Shown one piece after another: positions 38,913 to 52,434 of a stretch of 64,000 nt of DNA. The stretch comes from Ascidia mentula (Eukaryota; Chordata; Ascidiacea; Phlebobranchia; Ascidiidae). Positions within the stretch are counted from its first letter, which is position 1; each line of letters opens with the position of its first letter. The stretch lies in NCBI GenBank assembly GCA_947561715.1, contig OX387200.1, positions 12,216,501-12,280,500 on the forward strand, given 5' to 3'. The notes below the pieces were generated by a model. That model searched no databases and was not told the DNA's origin. It worked only from the letters and a program-made list of their open reading frames with translations. A program made the translations under genes and the position numbers.

Positions 38913-41900
38913 GTGCTGAAATCGCACAGTTGCATACGTTGAGCAACCGCAAAAGCAATACTGGAATACCAGCGTTTTCCACTGTATAACAAAGCTTGTA
39001 CTGAAAAAAATTATTTTTTATCGAAAAGTCGTATACTGCAAAATGGACAAGTACTGAAATCTCATAGTTTCATACGTTGTGCAACCGCAAAAGCAATACT
39101 GGAGTACCAGCGTTTTCCACTGTATAATAAAGCTTGTACTGAAAAAAATATTTTTCATCGAAAAGTCATATACTGCAAAATGGACAAGTGCTGAAATCGC
39201 ATAGTTACGTACGTTGTGCAACCGCAAAAGCAATACTGGAGTATCAGCGTTTTCCACTGTATAATAAAGCTTGTACTGCAAAAAAATATTTTTCATCGAA
39301 AAGTCATATACTGCAAAATGGACAAGTGCTGAAATCGCATAGTTACATACGTTGTGCAACCGCAAAAGCAATACTGGAGTATCAGCGTTTTCCACTGTAT
39401 AATAAAGCTTGTACTGAAAAAAATTATTTTTTATCGAAAAGTCATATACTGCAAAATGGACAAGTACTGAAATCTCATAGTTACATACGTTGTGCAACCG
39501 CAAAAGCAATACTGGAGTACCAGCGTTTTCCACTGTATAATAAAGCTTGTACTGCAAAAAAATATTTTTCATCGAAAAGTCATATACTGCAAATTGGAAA
39601 AGTGCTGAAATCGCACAGTTGCATACGTTGTGCAACCGCAAAAGCAATACTGGAATACCAGCGTTTTCCACTGTATAATAAAGCTTGTACTGCAAAAAAA
39701 TATTTTTCATCGAAAAGTCATATACTGCAAAATGGACAAGTGCTGAAATCGCATAGTTACATACGTTGTGCAACCGCAAAAGCAATACTGGAGTATCAGC
39801 GTTTTCCACTGTACAATAAAGCTTGTACTGCAAAAAAATATTTTTCATCGAAAAGTCATATACTGCAAAATGGACAAGTGCTGAAATCGCATAGTTACAT
39901 ACGTTGTGCAACCGGAAAAGCAATACTGGAATATCAGCGTTGTCCACTGTATAACAAAGCTTGTACTGAAAAAAATTATTTTTTGTCGAAAAGTCATATA
40001 CTGCATAATGGACAAGTGCTGAAATCTCATAGTTACATACGTTGTGCAACCGCAAAAGCAATACTGGAGTATCAGCGTTTTCCCCTGTATAATAAAGCTT
40101 GTACTGAAAAAAAATATTTTTTATCGAAAAGTCATATACTGCAAAATGGACAAGTTCTGAAATCGCATAGTTACGTACGTTGTGCAACCGCAAAAGCAAT
40201 ACTGGAGTATCAGCGTTTTCCACTGTATAATAAAGCTTGTACTGAAAAAAAATATTTTTTATCGAAAAGTCATATACTGCAAAATGGACAAGTTCTGAAA
40301 TCGCATAGTTACGTACGTTGTGCAACCGCAAAAGCAATACTGGAGTATCAGCGTTTTCCACTGTATAATAAAGCTTGTACTGAAAAAAATTATTTTTTAT
40401 CGAAAAGTCATATACTGCAAAACGGACAAGTACTGAAATCTCATAGTTTCATACGTTGTGCAACCGCAAAAGCAATACTGGAGTATCAGCGTTTTCCCCT
40501 GTATAATAAAGCTTGTACTGAAAAAAAATATTTTTCATCGAAAAGTCATATACTGCAAAATGGACAATTGCTGAAATCGCATAGTTACGTACGTTGTGCA
40601 ACCGCAAAAGCAATACTGGAGTATCAGCGTTTTCCACTGTATAATAAAGCTTGTACTGAAAAAAATTATTTTTTATCGAAAAGTCATATACTGCAAAACG
40701 GACAAGTACTGAAATCTCATAGTTTCATACGTTGTGCAACCGCAAAAGCAATACTGGAGTATCAGCGTTTTCCACTGTATAATAAAGCTTGTACTGCAAA
40801 AAAATATTTTTCATCGAAAAGTCATATACTGCAAAATGGACAAGTGCTGAAATCGCATAGTTACATACGTTGTGCAACCGCAAAAGCAATACTGGAGTAT
40901 CAGCGTTTTCCACTGTATAATAAAGCTTGTACTGCAAAAAAATATTTTTCATCGAAAAGTCATATACTGCAAATTGGAAAAGTGCTGAAATCGCACAGTT
41001 GCATACGTTGTGCAACCGCAAAAGCAATACTGGTATATCAGCGTTTTCCACTGTATAATAAAGCTTGTAGTGCAAAAAAATATTTTTCATCGAAAAGTCA
41101 TATACTGCAAAATGGACAAGTGCTGAAATCGCATAGTTGCATACGTTGTGCAACCGCAAAAGCAATACTGGAGTATCAGCGTTTTCCCCTGTATAATAAA
41201 GCTTGTACTGCAAAAAAATATTTTTCATCGAAAAGTCATATACTGCAAAATGGACAAGTTCTGAAATCGCATAGTTACATACGTTGTGCAACCGCAATAG
41301 CAATACTGGAGTATCAGCGTTTTCCACTGTATAATAAAGCTTGTACTGCAAAAAAATATTTTTTATCGAAAAGTCATATACTGCAAAATGGACAAGTGCT
41401 GAAATCGCATAGTTACATACGTTGTGCAACCGCAAAAGCAATACTGGAGTATCAGCGTTTTCCACTGTATAATAAAGCTTGTACTGCAAAAAAATATTTT
41501 TCATCGAAAAGTCATATACTGCAAAATGGACAAGTGCTGAAATCGCATAGTTACATACGTTGTGCAACCGCAAAAGCAATACTGGAGTATCAGCGTTGTC
41601 CACTGTATAACAAAGCTTGTACTGAAAAAAATTATTTTTTGTCGAAAAGTCATATACTGCATAATGGACAAGTGCTGAAATCTCATAGTTACATACGTTG
41701 TGCAACCGCAAAAGCAATACTGGAGTATCAGCGTTTTCCCCTGTATAATAAAGCTTGTACTGAAAAAAAATATTTTTTATCGAAAAGTCATATACTGCAA
41801 AATGGACAAGTGCTGAAATCTCATAGTTACATACGTTGTGCAACCGCAAAAGCAATACTGGTATATCAGCGTTGTCCACTGTATAATAAAGCTTGTACTG

Positions 41901-42087
41901 CAAAAAAATATTTTTCATCGAAAAGTCATATACTGCAAAATGGACAAGTGCTGAAATCGCATAGTTGCATACGTTGTGCAACCGCAAAAGCAATACTGGA
42001 GTATCAGCGTTTTCCACTGTATAATAAAGCTTGTACTGCAAAAAAATATTTTTTTTATCGAAAAGTCATATGCTGCAAAATAGACAA
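38913..42087. repeat. HOR block 21 (23-mer)
   Basis: Order: T-Fs-Vk-Yn-Yki-Ck-Yk-G-Ye-Ve-Vn-FE-Ln-Fk-Yki-B-Ck-A-Yk-Q-Ye-Z-Cf. V fronts are followed by unusual backs (k, e). The A monomer (41258) has a GCA7TAT6ATCG tract. It ends with a 140-bp monomer (41948-42087) directly before T, as block 1 does. The longest open frame in the window lies here and is a by-product of monomer composition. Confidence 0.91.
40154..40429. repeat. Single-monomer tandem duplication (Ve-Vn)
   Basis: Two adjacent V monomers both start with GTTCTG, a variant seen elsewhere only at 41258. The related block 20 has a single V at this place (Ye-Vn-FE). The pair therefore looks like one 138-bp duplication whose junction lies between the e and n tracts. 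Confidence 0.8.
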
Positions 42088-44020
42088 GTGCTGAAATCGC
42101 ACAGTTGCATACGTTGAGCAACCGCAAAAGCAATACTGGAATACCAGCGTTGTCCACTGTATAACAAAGCTTGTACTGAAAAAAATTATTTTTTATCGAA
42201 AAGTCGTATACTGCAAAATGGACAAGTACTGAAATCTCATAGTTTCATACGTTGTGCAACCGCAAAAGCAATACTGGAGTACCAGCGTTTTCCACTGTAT
42301 AATAAAGCTTGTACTGAAAAAAATATTTTTCATCGAAAAGTCATATACTGCAAAATGGACAAGTGCTGAAATCGCATAGTTACGTACGTTGTGCAACCGC
42401 AAAAGCAATACTGGAGTATCAGCGTTTTCCACTGTATAATAAAGCTTGTACTGAAAAAAATTATTTTTTATCGAAAAGTCATATACTGCAAAACGGACAA
42501 GTACTGAAATCTCATAGTTTCATACGTTGTGCAACCGCAAAAGCAATACTGGAGTATCAGCGTTTTCCACTGTATAATAAAGCTTGTACTGCAAAAAAAT
42601 ATTTTTCATCGAAAAGTCATATACTGCAAAATGGACAAGTGCTGAAATCGCATAGTTACATACGTTGTGCAACCGCAAAAGCAATACTGGACTATCAGCG
42701 TTTTCCACTGTATAATAAAGCTTGTACTGCAAAAAAATATTTTTCATCGAAAAGTCATATACTGCAAATTGGAAAAGTGCTGAAATCGCACAGTTGCATA
42801 CGTTGTGCAACCGCAAAAGCAATACTGGAATACAAGCGTTTTCCACTGTATAACAAAGCTTGTACTGAAAAAAATTATTTTTTATCGAAAAGTCATATAC
42901 TGCAAAATGGACAAGTACTGAAATCTCATAGTTACATACGTTGTGCAACCGCAAAAGCAATACTGGAGTACCAGCGTTTTCCACTGTATAATAAAGCTTG
43001 TACTGAAAAAAATTATTTTTTATCGAAAAGTCATATACTGCAAAATGGACAAGTGCTGAAATCTCATAGTTACATACGTTGTGCAACCGCAAAAGCAATA
43101 CTGGAGTATCAGCGTTTTCCACTGTATAATAAAGCTTGTACTGCAAAAAAATATTTTTCATCGAAAAGTCATATACTGCAAAATGGACAAGTGCTGAAAT
43201 CGCATAGTTACATACGTTGTGCAACCGCAAAAGCAATACTGGAGTATCAGCGTTTTCCACTGTATAATAAAGCTTGTACTGCAAAAAAATATTTTTCATC
43301 GAAAAGTCATATACTGCAAAATGGACAAGTACTGAAATCTCATAGTTACATACGTTGTGCAACCGCAAAAGCAATACTGGAGTACCAGCGTTTTCCACTG
43401 TATAATAAAGCTTGTACTGAAAAAAATTATTTTTTATCGAAAAGTCATATACTGCAAAATGGACAGGTGCTGAAATCTCATAGTTACATACGTTGTGCAA
43501 CCGCAAAAGCAATACTGGAGTATCAGTGTTTTCCACTGTATAATAAAGCTTGTACTGCAAAAAAATATTTTTCATCGAAAAGTCATATACTGCAAAATGG
43601 ACAAGTGCTGAAATCGCATAGTTACATACGTTGTGCAACCGCAAAAGCAATACTGGAGTATCAGCGTTTTCCACAGTATAATAAAGCTTGTACTGCAAAA
43701 AAATATTTTTCATCGAAAAGTCATATACTGCAAAATGGACAAGTGCTGAAATCTCATAGTTACATACGTTGTGCAACCGCAAAAGCAATACTGGAGTACC
43801 AGCGTTTTCCACTGTATAATAAAGCTTGTACTGAAAAAAATTATTTTTTATCGAAAAGTCATATACTGCAAAATGGACAAGTGCTGAAATCGCCCAGTTA
43901 CATACGTTGTGCAACCGCAAAAGCAATACTGGAGTACCAACGTTTTCCACTGTATAATAAAGCTTGTACTGCAAAAAAATATTTTTTTTATCGAAAAGTC
44001 ATATACTGCAAAATAGACAA
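42088..44020. repeat. HOR block 22 (14-mer), duplicate of block 1
   Basis: Order as block 1: T-Fs-Vn-Fk-Yki-Cn-Yn-Yk-Yk-Yn-Yk-Yk-Yn-Yf, offset 42086. Differences I saw are CATATACTGC where block 1 has CATAGACTGC (near 809) and GGACAGGTGC near 43466. All block 1 private variants are present, including GCGTTGTCC in the T monomer. Confidence 0.94.
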
Positions 44021-46504
44021 GTGCTGAAATCGCACAGTTGCATACGTTGAGCAACCGCAAAAGCAATACTGGAATACCAGCGTTTTCCACTGTATAACAA
44101 AGCTTGTACTGATAAAAATTATTTTTTATCGAAAAGTCGTATACTGCAAAATGGACAAGTACTGAAATCTCATAGTTTCATACGATGTGCAACCGCAAAA
44201 GCAATACTGGAGTACCAGCGTTTTCCACTCTATAATAAAGCTTGTACTGAAAAAAATATTTTTCATCGAAAAGTCATATACTGCAAAATGGACAAGTGCT
44301 GAAATTGCATAGTTACGTACGTTGTGCAACCGCAAAAGCAATACTGGAGTATCAGCGTTTTCCACTGTATAATAAAGCTTGTACTGAAAAAAATTATTTT
44401 TTATCGAAAAGTCATATACTGCAAAACGGACAAGTACTGAAATCTCATAGTTTCATACGTTGTGCAACCGCAAAAGCAATACGGAGTATCAGCGTTTTCC
44501 ACTGTATAATAAAGCTTGTACTGCAAAAAAATTTTTTTCATCGAAAAGTCATATACTGCAAAATGGACAAGTGCTGAAATCGCATAGTTACATACGTTGT
44601 GCAACCGCAAAAGCAATACTGGAGTATCAGCGTTTTCCACTGTATAATAAAGCTTGTACTGCAAAAAAATATTTTTCATCGAAAAGTCATATACTGCAAA
44701 TTGGAAAAGTGCTGAAATCGCACAGTTGCATACGTTGTGCAACCGCAAAAGCAATACTGGAATACCAGCGTTTTCCACTGTATAACAAAGCTTGTACTGA
44801 AAAAAATTATTTTTTGTCGAAAAGTCATATACTGCAAAATGGACAAGTACTGAAATCTCATAGTTACATACGTTGTGCAACCGCAAAAGCAATACTGGAG
44901 TACCAGCGTTTTCCACTGTATAATAAAGCTTGTACTGAAAAAAATTATTTTTTATCGAAAAGTCATATACTGCAAAATGGACAAGTGCTGAAATCGCATA
45001 GTTACATACGTTGTGCAACCGCAATAGCAATACTGGAGTATCAGCGTTTTCCACTGTATAATAAAGCTTGTACTGAAAAAAATTATTTTTTGTCGAAAAG
45101 TCATATACTGCATAATGGACAAGTGCTGAAATCTCATAGTTACATACGTTGTGCAACCGCAAAAGCAATACTGGAGTATCAGCGTTTTCCCCTGTATAAT
45201 AAAGCTTGTACTGAAAAAAAATATTTTTTATCGAAAAGTCATATACTGCAAAATGGACAAGTGCTGAAATCGCATAGTTACATACGTTGTGCAACCGCAA
45301 AAGCAATACTGGAGTATCAGCGTTTTCCACTGTATAATAAAGCTTGTACTGCAAAAAAATATTTTTCATCGAAAAGTCATATACTGCAAAATGGACAAGT
45401 GCTGAAATCGCATAGTTACATACGTTGTGCAACCGCAAAAGCAATACTGGAATATCAGCGTTGTCCACTGTATAACAAAGCTTGTACTGAAAAAAATTAT
45501 TTTTTGTCGAAAAGTCATATACTGCATAATGGACAAGTGCTGAAATCTCATAGTTACATACGTTGTGCAACCGCAAAAGCAATACTGGAGTATCAGCGTT
45601 TTCCCCTGTATAATAAAGCTTGTACTGAAAAAAAATATTTTTTATCGAAAAGTCATATACTGCAAAATGGACAAGTGCTGAAATCGCATAGTTACATACG
45701 TTGTGCAACCGCAAAAGCAATACTGGTATATCAGCGTTGTCCACTGTATAATAAAGCTTGTACTGCAAAAAAATATTTTTCATCGAAAAGTCATATACTG
45801 CAAAATGGACAAGTGCTGAAATCGCATAGTTGCATACGTTGTGCAACCGCAAAAGCAATACTGGAGTATCAGCGTTTTCCACTGTATAATAAAGCTTGTA
45901 CTGCAAAAAAATATTTTTTTTATCGAAAAGTCATATACTGCAAAATAGACAAGTGCTGAAATCTCATAGTTACATACGTTGTGCAACCGCAAAAGCAATA
46001 CTGGAGTACCAGCGTTTTCCACTGTATAATAAAGCTTGTACTGAAAAAAATTATTTTTTATCGAAAAGTCATATACTGCAAAATGGACAAGTGCTGAAAT
46101 CGCATAGTTACATACGTTGTGCAACCGCAAAAGCAATACTGGAGTATCAGCGTTTTCCCCTGTATAATAAAGCTTGTACTGAAAAAAAATATTTTTTATC
46201 GAAAAGTCATGTACTGCAAAATGGACAAGTGCTGAAATCGCATAGTTACATACGTTGTGCAACCGCAAAAGCAATACTGGTACATCAGCGTTGTCCACTG
46301 TATAATAAAGCTTGTACTGCAAAAAAATATTTTTCATCGAAAAGTCATATACTGCAAAATGGACAAGTGCTGAAATCGCATAGTTACATACGTTGTGCAA
46401 CCGCAAAAGCAATACTGGAGTATCAGCGTTTTCCACTGTATAATAAAGCTTGTACTGCAAAAAAATATTTTTCATCGAAAAGTCATATACTGCAAAATAG
46501 ACAA
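44021..46504. repeat. HOR block 23 (18-mer)
   Basis: Order: T-Fs-Vn-Fk-Yki-Cn-Yn-A/Q-Ye-Yk-Q-Ye-Z-Cf-Yn-Ye-Z-Ykr. The head carries the private variants of block 2. Fk (44434-44570) is 137 bp because of a one-base deletion (AATACGGAG, near 44482), unrelated to the s type. The 140-bp monomer is 45813-45952. The second Z has GTACATCAGCG near 46280. Confidence 0.92.
44985..45122. repeat. Chimeric monomer A/Q at a two-monomer deletion
   Basis: The left part matches the A monomer of block 2 (GCAATAGCAA, CGTTTTCC, AATAAAGC). The right part matches its downstream Q (GA7TTAT6 with TTGTCG, GCATAATGG). Relative to block 2, exactly two monomers (276 bp) are missing. The exchange point lies between monomer positions 78 and 92, in the identical stretch around the HindIII site. 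Confidence 0.9.
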
Positions 46505-47331
46505 GTGCTGAAATCGCACAGTTGCATACGTTGAGCAACCGCAAAGGCAATACTGGAATACCAGCGTTTTCCACTGTATAACAAAGCTTGTACTGAAAAA
46601 AATTATTTTTTATCGAAAAGTCGTATACTGCAAAATGGACAAGTACTGAAATCTCATAGTTTCATACGTTGTGCAACCGCAAAAGCAATACTGGAGTACC
46701 AGCGTTTTCCACTGTATAATAAAGCTTGTACTGAAAAAAATATTTTTCATCGAAAAGTCATATACTGCAAAATGGACAAGTGCTGAAATCGCATAGTTAC
46801 GTACGTTGTGCAACCGCAAAAGCAATACTGGAGTATCAGCGTTTTCCACTGTAAAATAAAGCTTGTACTGAAAAAAATTATTTTTTATCGAAAAGTCATA
46901 TACTGCAAAACGGACAAGTACTGAAATATCATAGTTTCATACGTTGTGCAACCGCAAAAGCAATACTGGAGTATCAGCGTTTTCCACTGTATAATAAAGC
47001 TTGTACTGCAAAAAAATATTTTTCATCGAAAAGTCATATACTGCAAATTGGAAAAGTGCTGAAATCGCACAGTTGCATACGTTGTGCAACCGCAAAAGCA
47101 ATACTGGAATACCAGCGTTTTCCACTGTATAATAAAGCTTGTACTGCAAAAAAATATTTTTCATCGAAAAGTCATATACTGCAAAATGGACAAGTGCTGA
47201 AATCGCATAGTTACATACGTTGTGCAACCGCAAAAGCAATACTGGAGTATCAGCGTTTTCCACTGTATAATAAAGCTTGTACTGCAAAAAAATATTTTTC
47301 ATCGAAAAGTCATATACTGCAAAATAGACAA
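46505..47331. repeat. HOR block 24 (6-mer, 827 bp)
   Basis: Order: T-Fs-Vn-Xki-Ck-Ykr. T has GCAAAGGCAATA near 46548. The V monomer has CTGTAAAAT, turning TAT into TAA at 46852-46854, a second class of nonsense change in the plus open frame. Confidence 0.93.
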
Positions 47332-50090
47332 GTGCTGAAATCGCACAGTTGCATACGTTGAGCAACCGCAAAAGCAATACTGGAATACCAGCGTTTTCCA
47401 CTGTATAACAAAGCTTGTACTGAAAAAAATTATTTTTTATCGAAAAGTCGTATACTGCAAAATGGACAAGTACTGAAATCTCATAGTTTCATGCGTTGTG
47501 CAACCGCAAAAGCAATACTGGAGTACCAGCGTTTTCCACTGTATAATAAAGCTTGTACTGAAAAAAATATTTTTCATCGAAAAGTCATATACTGCAAAAT
47601 GGACAAGTGCTGAAATCGCATAGTTACGTACGTTGTGCAACCGCAAAAGCAATACTGGAGTATCAGCGTTTTCCACTGTATAATAAAGCTTGTACTGAAA
47701 AAAATTATTTTTTATCGAAAAGTCATATACTGCAAAACGGACAAGTACTGAAATATCATAGTTTCATACGTTGTGCAACCGCAAAAGCAATACTGGAGTA
47801 TCAGCGTTTTCCACTGTATAATAAAGCTTGTACTGCAAAAAAATATTTTTCATCGAAAAGTCATATACTGCAAAATGGACAAGTGCTGAAATCGCATAGT
47901 TACATACGTTGTGCAACCGCAAAAGCAATACTGGAGTATCAGCGTTTTCCACTGTATAATAAAGCTTGTACTGCAAAAAAATATTTTTCATCGAAAAGTC
48001 ATATACTGCAAATTGGAAAAGTGCTGAAATCGCACAGTTGCATACGTTGTGCAACCGCAAAAGCAATACTGGAATACCAGCGTTTTCCACTGTATAACAA
48101 AGCTTGTACTGAAAAAAATTATTTTTTATCGAAAAGTCATATACTGCAAAATGGACAAGTACTGAAATCTCATAGTTACATACGTTGTGCAACCGCAAAA
48201 GCAATACTGGAGTACCAGCGTTTTCCACTGTATAATAAAGCTTGTACTGAAAAAAACTATTTTTTATCGAAAAGTCATATACTGCAAAATGGACAAGTGC
48301 TGAAATCTCATAGTTACATACGTTGTGCAACCGCAAAAGCAATACTGGAGTATCAGCGTTTTCCACTGTATAATAAAGCTTGTACTGCAAAAAAATATTT
48401 TTCATCGAAAAGTCATATACTGCAAAATGGACAAGTGCTGAAATCGCATAGTTACATACGTTGTGCAACCGCAAAAGCAATACTGGAGTATCAGCGTTTT
48501 CCACTGTATAATAAAGCTTGTACTGCAAAAAAATATTTTTCATCGAAAAGTCATATACTGCAAAATGGACAAGTGCTGAAATCGCATAGTTACATACGTT
48601 GTGCAACCGCAAAAGCAATACTGGAGTATCAGCGTTTTCCACTGTATAATAAAGCTTGTACTGCAAAAAAATATTTTTCATCGAAAAGTCATATACTGCA
48701 AAATGGACAAGTGCTGAAATCGCATAGTTACATACGTTGTGCAACCGGAAAAGCAATACTGGAGTATCAGCGTTGTCCACTGTATAACAAAGCTTGTACT
48801 GAAAAAAATTATTTTTTGTCGAAAAGTCATATACTGCATAATGGACAAGTGCTGAAATCTCATAGTTACATACGTTGTGCAACCGCAAAAGCAATACTGG
48901 AGTATCAGCGTTTTCCCCTGTATAATAAAGCTTGTACTGAAAAAAATTATTTTTTATCGAAAAGTCATATACTGCAAAACGGACAAGTACTGAAATCTCA
49001 TAGTTTCATACGTTGTGCAACCGCAAAAGCAATACTGGAGTATCAGCGTTTTCCCCTGTATAATAAAGCTTGTACTGAAAAAAAATATTTTTCATCGAAA
49101 AGTCATATACTGCAAAATGGACAATTGCTGAAATCGCATAGTTACGTACGTTGTGCAACCGCAAAAGCAATACTGGAGTATCAGCGTTTTCCACTGTATA
49201 ATAAAGCTTGTACTGAAAAAAATTATTTTTTATCGAAAAGTCATATACTGCAAAACGGACAAGTACTGAAATCTCATAGTTTCATACGTTGTGCAACCGC
49301 AAAAGCAATACTGGAGTATCAGCGTTTTCCACTGTATAATAAAGCTTGTACTGCAAAAAAATATTTTTCATCGAAAAGTCATATACTGCAAAATGGACAA
49401 GTGCTGAAATCGCATAGTTACATACGTTGTGCAACCGCAAAAGCAATACTGGAGTATCAGCGTTTTCCACTGTACAATAAAGCTTGTACTGCAAAAAAAT
49501 ATTTTTCATCGAAAAGTCATATACTGCAAATTGGAAAAGTGCTGAAATCGCACAGTTGCATACGTTGTGCAACCGCAAAAGCAATACTGGTATATCAGCG
49601 TTTTCCACTGTATAATAAAGCTTGTAGTGCAAAAAAATATTTTTCATCGAAAAGTCATATACTGCAAAATGGACAAGTGCTGAAATCGCATAGTTGCATA
49701 CGTTGTGCAACCGCAAAAGCAATACTGGAGTATCAGCGTTTTCCCCTGTATAATAAAGCTTGTACTGCAAAAAAATATTTTTCATCGAAAAGTCATATAC
49801 TGCAAAATGGACAAGTGCTGAAATCGCATAGTTACATACGTTGTGCAACCGCAAAAGCAATACTGGTATATCAGCGTTGTCCACTGTATAATAAAGCTTG
49901 TACTGCAAAAAAATATTTTTCATCGAAAAGTCATATACTGCAAAATGGACAAGTGCTGAAATCGCATAGTTACATACGTTGTGCAACCGCAAAAGCAATA
50001 CTGGAGTATCAGCGTTTTCCACTGTATAATAAAGCTTGTACTGCAAAAAAATATTTTTCATCGAAAAGTCATATACTGCAAAATAGACAA
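47332..50090. repeat. HOR block 25 (20-mer)
   Basis: Order: T-Fs-Vn-Xk-Yki-Cn-Yn-Yk-Yk-Yk-G-Yn-FE-Ln-Fk-Yki-B-Ck-Z-Ykr. Compared with block 7 there is one extra Yk before G. It pairs with block 32 at offset 12275. Private here: CATGCGTTG near 47492 and AAAAACTATT near 48255. Confidence 0.93.
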
Positions 50091-51469
50091 GTGCTGAAAT
50101 CGCACAGTTGCATACGTTGAGCAACCGCAAAAGCAATACTGGAATACCAGCGTTTTCCACTGTATAACAAAGCTTGTACTGAAAAAAATTATTTTTTATC
50201 GAAAAGTCGTATACTGCAAAATGGACAAGTACTGAAATCTCATAGTTTCATACGTTGTGCAACCGCAAAAGCAATACTGGAGTACCAGCGTTTTCCACTG
50301 TATAATAAAGCTTGTACTGAAAAAAATATTTTTCATCGAAAAGTCATATACTGCAAAATGGACAAGTGCTGAAATCGCATAGTTACGTACGTTGTGCAAC
50401 CGCAAAAGCAATACTGGAGTATCAGCGTTTTCCACTGTATAATAAAGCTTGTACTGAAAAAAATTATTTTTTATCGAAAAGTCATATACTGCAAAACGGA
50501 CAAGTACTGAAATATCATAGTTTCATACGTTGTGCAACCGCAAAAGCAATACTGGAGTATCAGCGTTTTCCACTGTATAATAAAGCTTGTACTGCAAAAA
50601 AATATTTTTCATCGAAAAGTCATATACTGCAAATTGGAAAAGTGCTGAAATCGCACAGTTGCATACGTTGTGCAACCGCAAAAGCAATACTGGAATACCA
50701 GCGTTTTCCACTGTATAACAAAGCTTGTACTGAAAAAAATTATTTTTTATCGAAAAGTCATATACTGCAAAATGGACAAGTACTGAAATCTCATAGTTAC
50801 ATACGTTGTGCAACCGCAAAAGCAATACTGGAGTACCAGCGTTTTCCACTGTATAATAAAGCTTGTACTGAAAAAAATTATTTTTTATCGAAAAGTCATA
50901 TACTGCAAAATGGACAAGTGCTGAAATCTCATAGTTACATACGTTGTGCAACCGCAAAAGCAATACTGGAGTATCAGCGTTTTCCACTGTATAATAAAGC
51001 TTGTACTGCAAAAAAATATTTTTCATCGAAAAGTCATATACTGCAAAATGGACAAGTGCTGAAATCGCATAGTTACATACGTTGTGCAACCGCAAAAGCA
51101 ATACTGGAGTATCAGCGTTTTCCACTGTATAATAAAGCTTGTACGGCAAAAAAATATTTTTCATCGAAAAGTCATATACTGCAAATTGGAAAAGTGCTGA
51201 AATCGCACAGTTGCATACGTTGTGCAACCGCAAAAGCAATACTGGAATACCAGCGTTTTCCACTGTATAATAAAGCTTGTACTGCAAAAAAATATTTTTC
51301 ATCGAAAAGTCATATACTGCAAAATGGACAAGTGCTGAAATCGCATAGTTACATACGTTGTGCAACCGCAAAAGCAATACTGGAGTATCAGCGTTTTCCA
51401 CTGTATAATAAAGCTTGTACTGCAAAAAAATATTTTTCATCGAAAAGTCATATACTGCAAAATAGACAA
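50091..51469. repeat. HOR block 26 (10-mer, 1379 bp)
   Basis: Order: T-Fs-Vn-Xki-Cn-Yn-Yk-Yki-Ck-Ykr. The eighth monomer has TGTACGGCAAAA (T90G) near 51144, a variant shared only with blocks 28 and 29. Confidence 0.93.
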
Positions 51470-52434
51470 GTGCTGAAATCGCACAGTTGCATACGTTGAG
51501 CAACCGCAAAAGCAATACTGGAATACCAGCGTTTTCCACTGTATAACAAAGCTTGTACTGAAAAAAATTATTTTTTATCGAAAAGTCGTATACTGCAAAA
51601 TGGACAAGTACTGAAATCTCATAGTTTCATACGTTGTGCAACCGCAAAAGCAATACTGGAGTACCAGCGTTTTCCACTGTATAATAAAGCTTGTACTGAA
51701 AAAAATATTTTTCATCGAAAAGTCATATACTGCAAAATGGACAAGTGCTGAAATCGCATAGTTACGTACGTTGTGCAACCGCAAAAGCAATACTGGAGTA
51801 TCAGCGTTTTCCACTGTATAATAAAGCTTGTACTGAAAAAAATTATTTTTTATCGAAAAGTCATATACTGCAAAACGGACAAGTACTGAAATATCATAGT
51901 TTCATACGTTGTGCAACCGCAAAAGCAATACTGGAGTATCAGCGTTTTCCACTGTATAATAAAGCTTGTACTGCAAAAAAATATTTTTCATCGAAAAGTC
52001 ATATACTGCAAAATGGACAAGTGCTGAAATCGCATAGTTGCATACGTTGTGCAACCGCAAAAGCAATACTGGAGTATCAGCGTTTTCCCCTGTATAATAA
52101 AGCTTGTACTGCAAAAAAATATTTTTCATCGAAAAGTCATATACTGCAAAATGGACAAGTGCTGAAATCGCATAGTTACATACGTTGTGCAACCGCAAAA
52201 GCAATACTGGTATATCAGCGTTGTCCACTGTATAATAAAGCTTGTACTGCAAAAAAATATTTTTCATCGAAAAGTCATATACTGCAAAATGGACAAGTGC
52301 TGAAATCGCATAGTTACATACGTTGTGCAACCGCAAAAGCAATACTGGAGTATCAGCGTTTTCCACTGTATAATAAAGCTTGTACTGCAAAAAAATATTT
52401 TTCATCGAAAAGTCATATACTGCAAAATAGACAA
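51470..52434. repeat. HOR block 27 (7-mer, 965 bp)
   Basis: Order: T-Fs-Vn-Xk-Ck-Z-Ykr. The head matches block 25 (Xk without i) and the last three monomers match its tail (Ck with CCCC, Z, Ykr). It is most simply a block 25 with thirteen internal monomers removed. Confidence 0.91.

Noticed and set aside
39188-42094. Long plus-strand open frames (up to 968 codons) as a repetitive protein gene
   Set aside because: The 46-residue period is only 138/3. The consensus plus frame has no ATG, frames end at TGA or length-variant monomers that are themselves amplified, and the opposite strand is equally open. No signal peptide, known domain or promoter is visible.
2-45536. Near-identical distant copies as assembly artefacts
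   Set aside because: The copies differ by scattered private substitutions, a one-base deletion and a two-monomer deletion, which a simple assembly duplication would not create. It cannot be excluded fully without reads.
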